Assembly (NCBI RefSeq): GCF_020037015.1
Contig: NZ_JAIQDE010000004.1
Location: forward strand, 62,001-126,000
DNA: 64,000 nucleotides
Origin: Corallococcus sp. AS-1-6
Lineage (GTDB): Bacteria > Myxococcota > Myxococcia > Myxococcales > Myxococcaceae
Reading direction: 5' to 3'
In this document: positions 61,110-64,000 of the stretch, piece by piece
Layout of the letters: the number at the start of each line of letters is the position of its first letter
Numbering within the stretch: position 1 is the stretch's first letter
The notes under the pieces: model-generated
Told to the model about the DNA's origin: nothing
Database searches by the model: none
Seen by the model: only the letters and a program-made list of their open reading frames with translations
Translations under genes and position numbers: made by a program

Positions 61110-61544
61110 ATGATTCCCCAGAACGTTCACATCGGCGCCTACATCTCGTGCGCCAACCAGGGCCTCGCGCCCGCCGCCCAGGCCGCCGGCACCCGCAGCG
61201 GCAGCGCCATCGACGTGTCGGCCTTCCAGTCCGGCGTGCTGGTGGCCAACCTCGGCGCCACCAGCGGCACCCCCACCACGACGAGCGTCACCTACTCGCT
61301 GGAGTCGAGTGCCAACGGGACGGACGACTGGACCGCCGTGGTGGACCTGGACGGCAACGCCCTCCAGGTGGCGACCGCCGCCGGGAGCAGGGCGGTGGAG
61401 TTGGACTTCAACCTCCAGTTGCTGAAGGCCGACCACCCGTACCTCCGCGTCAAGGAGGTGGTGGCCTTCACCGGCGGCTCCACGCCCACCGTCGTCACCG
61501 GCGTCTCGCTGGTGCTCGGGGGCGGCCAGCGCCTGTCCGTCTAG
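61110..61544 (+). CDS. head decoration-like beta protein (144 aa)
   Basis: The protein is almost all beta strand: SAIDVSAFQSGVLVANLGAT, TTTSVTYSLESSANGTDDWT, SRAVELDFNLQLLKADHPYLRVKEVV, VVTGVSLVLGGG. It directly follows the capsid gene with AAAGAGGACC as ribosome-binding site, and a strong hairpin follows. Capsid decoration proteins often occupy this place; a fibre-like head protein is an alternative. Confidence 0.6.
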   Translation: MIPQNVHIGAYISCANQGLAPAAQAAGTRSGSAIDVSAFQSGVLVANLGATSGTPTTTSVTYSLESSANGTDDWTAVVDLDGNALQVATAAGSRAVELDFNLQLLKADHPYLRVKEVVAFTGGSTPTVVTGVSLVLGGGQRLSV

Positions 61545-61545
61545 C

Positions 61546-61618
61546 GCGGGCACGTCTCACCCCCTCCTCCACGTGCCCGCCGGGCCGGGGTGGCTGTCTG
61601 CCACCCCGGCCCTTTTTC
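61546..61618 (+). terminator. double hairpin with T-run after the capsid gene pair
   Basis: A first stem (GCGGGCACGT, 61,546-61,555, with ACGTGCCCGC, 61,571-61,580) is followed by a second 12-bp stem (GGGCCGGGGTGG, 61,582-61,593, with CCACCCCGGCCC, 61,601-61,612) and TTTTTC. The next ATG is only 1 nt beyond. It should terminate or attenuate transcription between the abundant capsid genes and the connector genes. Confidence 0.75.
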
Positions 61619-62278
61619 ATGGCCATGGCCCAGGAAGATCTCCTCACCGCCGACCTGCTCCCGGGGAACGTCCGCGACGCGGCGGACCCGGCCCGGCTGC
61701 CGCTGCTCATCACCGCCGCGTCCTTGGCTTTGGCGGGATACGTGGGCTACCCGCTGCACCGCCGCGCGGGCGTCGTGGAGTCCGTGGCCTCGCCAGGCGG
61801 GCGCTACTTCTGGCTGAGATCTGGAGGCGTGCGCGAGGTGACGCGCGTGCAGGTGTGCGGCGTGGAGGTGCCCACCAGCGGCTACGCGCTGGAGTCCGCC
61901 CTCATGGGACGTGTCCTCTCGCGCGGCGAGGCATGGCCTTTCACGGGGCGCTACTCGCGCGGAGTCTCCCCGACACCGCAGGTGGTGGAGGACACGGGTG
62001 AACTGCTCGTCACCTACGACGCGGGTTGGGTGACGCCCGGGCAGAAAGACCTGGACGCGGCCCTCGTGGTGGACCTGCCGGGGGACCTGCAGTTGGCGGC
62101 GCAGATGGTGGTGGGCGCCCTGGTGCACGGGGACGGTGCGGAGGAGGCCGTATCCGAGTCCATCGGCGGCACGTCCCTGACGCGAGCCACGGACGAGGAC
62201 GGGCAGTTGCCTGCGGTGCCCGCTCGCGCGCGGCGCCTGGTGGCCCGCTACCGCCGCCCGCGCCAGGGGGGCGTGTGA
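61619..62278 (+). CDS. head-tail connector (gp6-like adaptor)
   Basis: MAMAQEDLLTADLLPGNVRDAADPARLPLLITAASLALAGYVG begins like phage head-tail adaptors. The beta middle follows (GRYFWLRSGGVREVTRVQVCGVEVP, GELLVTYDAGWVTP), with a helical end (PGDLQLAAQMVVGALVHGD). Either ATG 61,619 or 61,625 may be used. It abuts the terminator hairpin. Confidence 0.72.
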   Translation: MAMAQEDLLTADLLPGNVRDAADPARLPLLITAASLALAGYVGYPLHRRAGVVESVASPGGRYFWLRSGGVREVTRVQVCGVEVPTSGYALESALMGRVLSRGEAWPFTGRYSRGVSPTPQVVEDTGELLVTYDAGWVTPGQKDLDAALVVDLPGDLQLAAQMVVGALVHGDGAEEAVSESIGGTSLTRATDEDGQLPAVPARARRLVARYRRPRQGGV

Positions 62279-62598
62279 TGCTGCTGGGCCACCGACTCAA
62301 GCAGCGCTTCTGGCTCGCGCGCCTCCTGGGCGTCAACGACCGCGGGCAGGAGGACTTCTCCGTGCCCACCGTGCACTCCTGCCGATGCGAGGGCAGCGTG
62401 AAGCGACTCGTCACCACGGACGGAACCGACGCCACCTCCGAGGCCGTCCTCTACACCACGGTGGAGGTGGGGCCTGGGGACGCCCTCTGGCTGCCCGGCG
62501 CCACGCCGGGCGACCTCAACACGCGGCGCCGCCCGCTGCGCGTCAACCCGTGCCCCAACATCCGCGGGGAGACGGACCACTTCGAGGTGTACGTCTGA
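62278..62598 (+). CDS. head-completion/stopper-like protein (106 aa)
   Basis: The product MLLGHRLKQRFWLARLLGVND is followed by beta segments (HSCRCEGSVKRLVTTDGTDATSEAVLYTTVEVGPGDALWLPG) and NPCPNIRGETDHFEVYV. Position between the adaptor and tail-terminator genes, with 1-bp overlaps on both sides, fits a stopper (gp16/FII-like). The sequence alone does not prove it. Confidence 0.65.
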   Translation: MLLGHRLKQRFWLARLLGVNDRGQEDFSVPTVHSCRCEGSVKRLVTTDGTDATSEAVLYTTVEVGPGDALWLPGATPGDLNTRRRPLRVNPCPNIRGETDHFEVYV

Positions 62599-63002
62599 TG
62601 GCCTCCGCGCTGACGGACGTGGAACTCCACGTCGCCCAGGTGCTGGACGCGGCCGCGCTGGGCGTCTCCCGGACGGCGACGCCCCCCAGCCTCTACATGG
62701 GCCCCATGCCCCTGTCTGCGCCGCCCCTCGCTGTGGCCGTGCGTGAGGTGCCGGGCGACGCGCCCGAGGACTACATGGGCACGGGGCGCAGTTACCTGCA
62801 GCGGGACGTCCAGGTGCTGGTGCGCGGACGGGACTACCTGGAGGCCCAGGCGCTGGCTCGCGAGTGCTGGCGCACGCTGCACCTGGTGGCCGTCTCCGGC
62901 TACGTCTCCTGCCGCGCGCAGGGCCTGCCGTCCTACCTGGGCGAGGGCGACAACCACCGGCATCGCTTCGTCTTCACCGTCACGCTCGCGTACGCGGCCT
63001 GA
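62598..63002 (+). CDS. tail terminator/minor tail-like protein (134 aa)
   Basis: Helical start (TDVELHVAQVLDAAALGV), then PSLYMGPMPLSAPPLAVAVREVPG, SYLQRDVQVLVRGRDYLEAQALARECWRTLHLV and HRHRFVFTVTLAYAA: the alpha/beta pattern of tail-terminator (gpU/DUF3168-like) proteins. It overlaps the previous gene by 1 bp. Confidence 0.68.
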   Translation: MASALTDVELHVAQVLDAAALGVSRTATPPSLYMGPMPLSAPPLAVAVREVPGDAPEDYMGTGRSYLQRDVQVLVRGRDYLEAQALARECWRTLHLVAVSGYVSCRAQGLPSYLGEGDNHRHRFVFTVTLAYAA

Positions 63003-63014
63003 CGGCGAGCGGTC

Positions 63015-63023
63015 GCCCCTTCT
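63015..63023 (+). promoter_or_regulatory. late start-associated element
   Basis: GCCCCTTCT, 8 nt before the ATG at 63,032; followed by CTTCGGAC-ATG. Confidence 0.6.
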
Positions 63024-63031
63024 CTTCGGAC

Positions 63032-63478
63032 ATGCCCGTCCGCGTGAAGCTCGACCTTCAGCCGCTCCTCAAGTTGCGCCAGCAGCCTGAGCGCGTGCTG
63101 GGGCGGCTGGAGAAAGCCTGCTACGCGACCGTGCGCCACGCGCTGGACCTCTCGCTGTTCGACGTGCCCCGCGGCGACAGGACCCCGGACTACGACGAGA
63201 ACGGGAACGTGAAGCCGTCGGAGCGCCCCCTGGCGGAGACCGGCTTCCTGGACGGGCCCGAGTACCACATGGACCGGCGCCTCTCCGTCACCTGGGTGGC
63301 GGGCTACGCGCACCACGCGGCCGGCGCCATCCACGAGGGCGTGCACTGGGACAGGGACATCGTCAACCCGGAGCCGCACTTCCTGAAGAAGGCCTTCCGC
63401 CGCTCCCGCTCCATCGGTCGCAAGGGTGTGAAGGCTGCCCTTGAGCAGGCGTTGAAAGAGATGTTCCCCCCGAAGTGA
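63032..63478 (+). CDS. neck/tail-completion-like protein (HK97 gp10-like, 148 aa)
   Basis: The product has MPVRVKLDLQPLLKLRQQPERVLGRLEKACYATVRHALDL, then PLAETGFLDGPEYHMDRRLSVTWVAGYAHHAAGAIHEG, and a basic end (HFLKKAFRRSRSIGRKGVKAALEQALKEMF). This sequence of a helix, a YAxxxHEG site and a basic tail is usual in phage neck/minor capsid proteins of the gp10 type. Assignment depends partly on position. Confidence 0.72.
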   Translation: MPVRVKLDLQPLLKLRQQPERVLGRLEKACYATVRHALDLSLFDVPRGDRTPDYDENGNVKPSERPLAETGFLDGPEYHMDRRLSVTWVAGYAHHAAGAIHEGVHWDRDIVNPEPHFLKKAFRRSRSIGRKGVKAALEQALKEMFPPK

Positions 63479-63491
63479 AAGGAATTGAGAC

Positions 63492-63950
63492 ATGGCCGGA
63501 GAACCCGAAGTCCTCTACGCGCAGCGCATCCACTTCACCGCCTTGGCCGCGACCACGCTCGTGAACCTGGAGGATGGCACGGTCGAGGCGCCGTCCACCG
63601 AACTCGACGGCATCAGCGAGTGCAGCGTCGCCACGGCCGTCGACAGCGTGGACACGAACTACTTCGGCAGCGACGGCTACAAGCGCAACGCCGCCACGCT
63701 CCGCGGGCTCACCCTCAACGTCAGCGGCCACCGCATCAAGGGCAACGCCGCGCAGGACCTGCTGGAGACGCACATGCAGTCCGGCCAGGTGGGCTACCTG
63801 CACGTCATCAAGGATGAGGACGCGACGGCGGGCCAGCGCGGGAAGCGGTACGCGGTGAAGGTCATGTCCTTCGACTCCGGCGGCCCGTCCTCCGACGTGG
63901 ACAAGCTGACCGTCTCGCTCACCGGCCAGGGCGCCCCCGTCAACGTGTAG
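63492..63950 (+). CDS. major tail (tube) protein
   Basis: The 152-residue protein is beta-rich (ELDGISECSVATAVDSVDTNYFGSDG, ATLRGLTLNVSGHRIKGNAAQDLLETHMQSG, GYLHVIKDEDATAGQRGKRYAVKVMSF, DKLTVSLTGQGAPV), fitting the tail-tube fold. It has its own AAAGGAATTGAG ribosome-binding site. GCCCCTTCC follows its stop (63,953-63,961). Confidence 0.78.
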   Translation: MAGEPEVLYAQRIHFTALAATTLVNLEDGTVEAPSTELDGISECSVATAVDSVDTNYFGSDGYKRNAATLRGLTLNVSGHRIKGNAAQDLLETHMQSGQVGYLHVIKDEDATAGQRGKRYAVKVMSFDSGGPSSDVDKLTVSLTGQGAPVNV

Positions 63951-63995
63951 TCGCCCCTTCCTCATTCCACACCGCCCTCATTGGAGAAGGCAGAC

Positions 63996-64000
63996 ATGAC
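63996..64000 (+). CDS. start of next tail gene, cut by window edge
   Basis: An ATG at 63,996 follows TTGGAGAAGG at good spacing; only five bases are in view. A tail-assembly chaperone is expected here from phage gene order. Confidence 0.45.

Larger units (their letters stand above)
36937..64000 (+). mobile_element. tailed-phage prophage (HK97-fold capsid), right end outside window
   Basis: From the tRNA fragment to the right edge the genes are phage-type: DNA methylation and replication genes, a sigma factor, an endolysin cassette, then terminase, portal, protease, capsid, connectors and tail tube. Early genes mostly overlap by 4 bp. Tape-measure, tail-tip and integrase genes are not in view, so at least 10-20 kb more should follow. 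The structural genes seen are intact; one methyltransferase is truncated and one small gene has lost its start codon. Confidence 0.93.

Overview
The window is GC-rich (about 70%) DNA from a myxobacterium, most likely Myxococcaceae. The evidence is a 1,206-residue ELWxxDGT-repeat protein ending in a MYXO-CTERM-like tail, a SitA-like lipoprotein toxin with its immunity gene, many short lipoproteins, and several sigma-54 response regulators. Roughly the first 36.9 kb is chromosomal. The rest, 36,937 to the right edge and beyond, is a tailed-phage prophage.

Left part (1-6.7 kb, all minus strand): a truncated PQQ-type sugar dehydrogenase, a lipase/esterase, a DUF4476-like protein, and a three-gene cluster encoding a beta-barrel-like protein, a lipoprotein toxin with a Tox-REase-5-like C-terminus, and an Imm52-like immunity protein. 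Near 7.0 kb there is a minus-strand tRNA 3'-end fragment followed by an intrinsic terminator.

7-12.5 kb is a coherent inorganic-carbon module. A histidine kinase and a sigma-54 response regulator form one operon. A perfect -24/-12 promoter with two phased upstream repeats then drives a SulP transporter translationally coupled to a beta-carbonic anhydrase. A second SulP gene lies at 28-30 kb, divergent from a second kinase/sigma-54 regulator pair (30-33 kb). Between them are lipoproteins, a tandem pair of outer-membrane-like proteins, an IS91-like transposase scrap, a TonB-C/TPR-like lipoprotein, the ELWxxDGT protein, an uncharacterised three-gene operon and a Tat-exported amidase. A PF14099-type polysaccharide lyase follows. 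Then comes a probable zinc-starvation operon (His/Cys-rich small protein, Cys-less ribosomal protein L33, CobW GTPase, broken DUF1826 gene) behind an AT-rich palindrome.

The prophage starts at a second copy of the same tRNA 3' end (36,937-36,962). Its early region (37-49.9 kb, plus strand) is a chain of start/stop-overlapping genes: an ASCH-like protein, a DUF6884-DGQHR fusion, a LexA-type winged helix, a C5-cytosine methyltransferase with repeated modules, an N-type methyltransferase, a replication organiser, a DnaC-like loader, zinc-ribbon/HTH proteins, a VRR-NUC-like nuclease and a phage sigma factor. A minus-strand cassette (49.9-54.4 kb) holds an NlpC/P60 endolysin, small membrane proteins and an ImmA-like peptidase. 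From 54.7 kb the structural genes run rightward: TerS, TerL, portal, protease/scaffold, HK97-type capsid, connectors and tail tube. No integrase, lysogeny repressor or tail-tape gene lies in the window, so the prophage continues to the right.

The most unusual signals are two families of sequences tied to gene starts in the prophage. Late genes on both strands carry a directional GCCCCTTCT element 7-8 nt before the start codon. At least eight early genes begin with the nine-base word RTGRSCTGC. Other notable items are an 11-bp-phased GGACGTCC array around the replication gene, a lost start codon directly behind an in-frame TAG in the lysis cassette, and the shared tRNA 3' end that brackets a 30-kb chromosomal segment.
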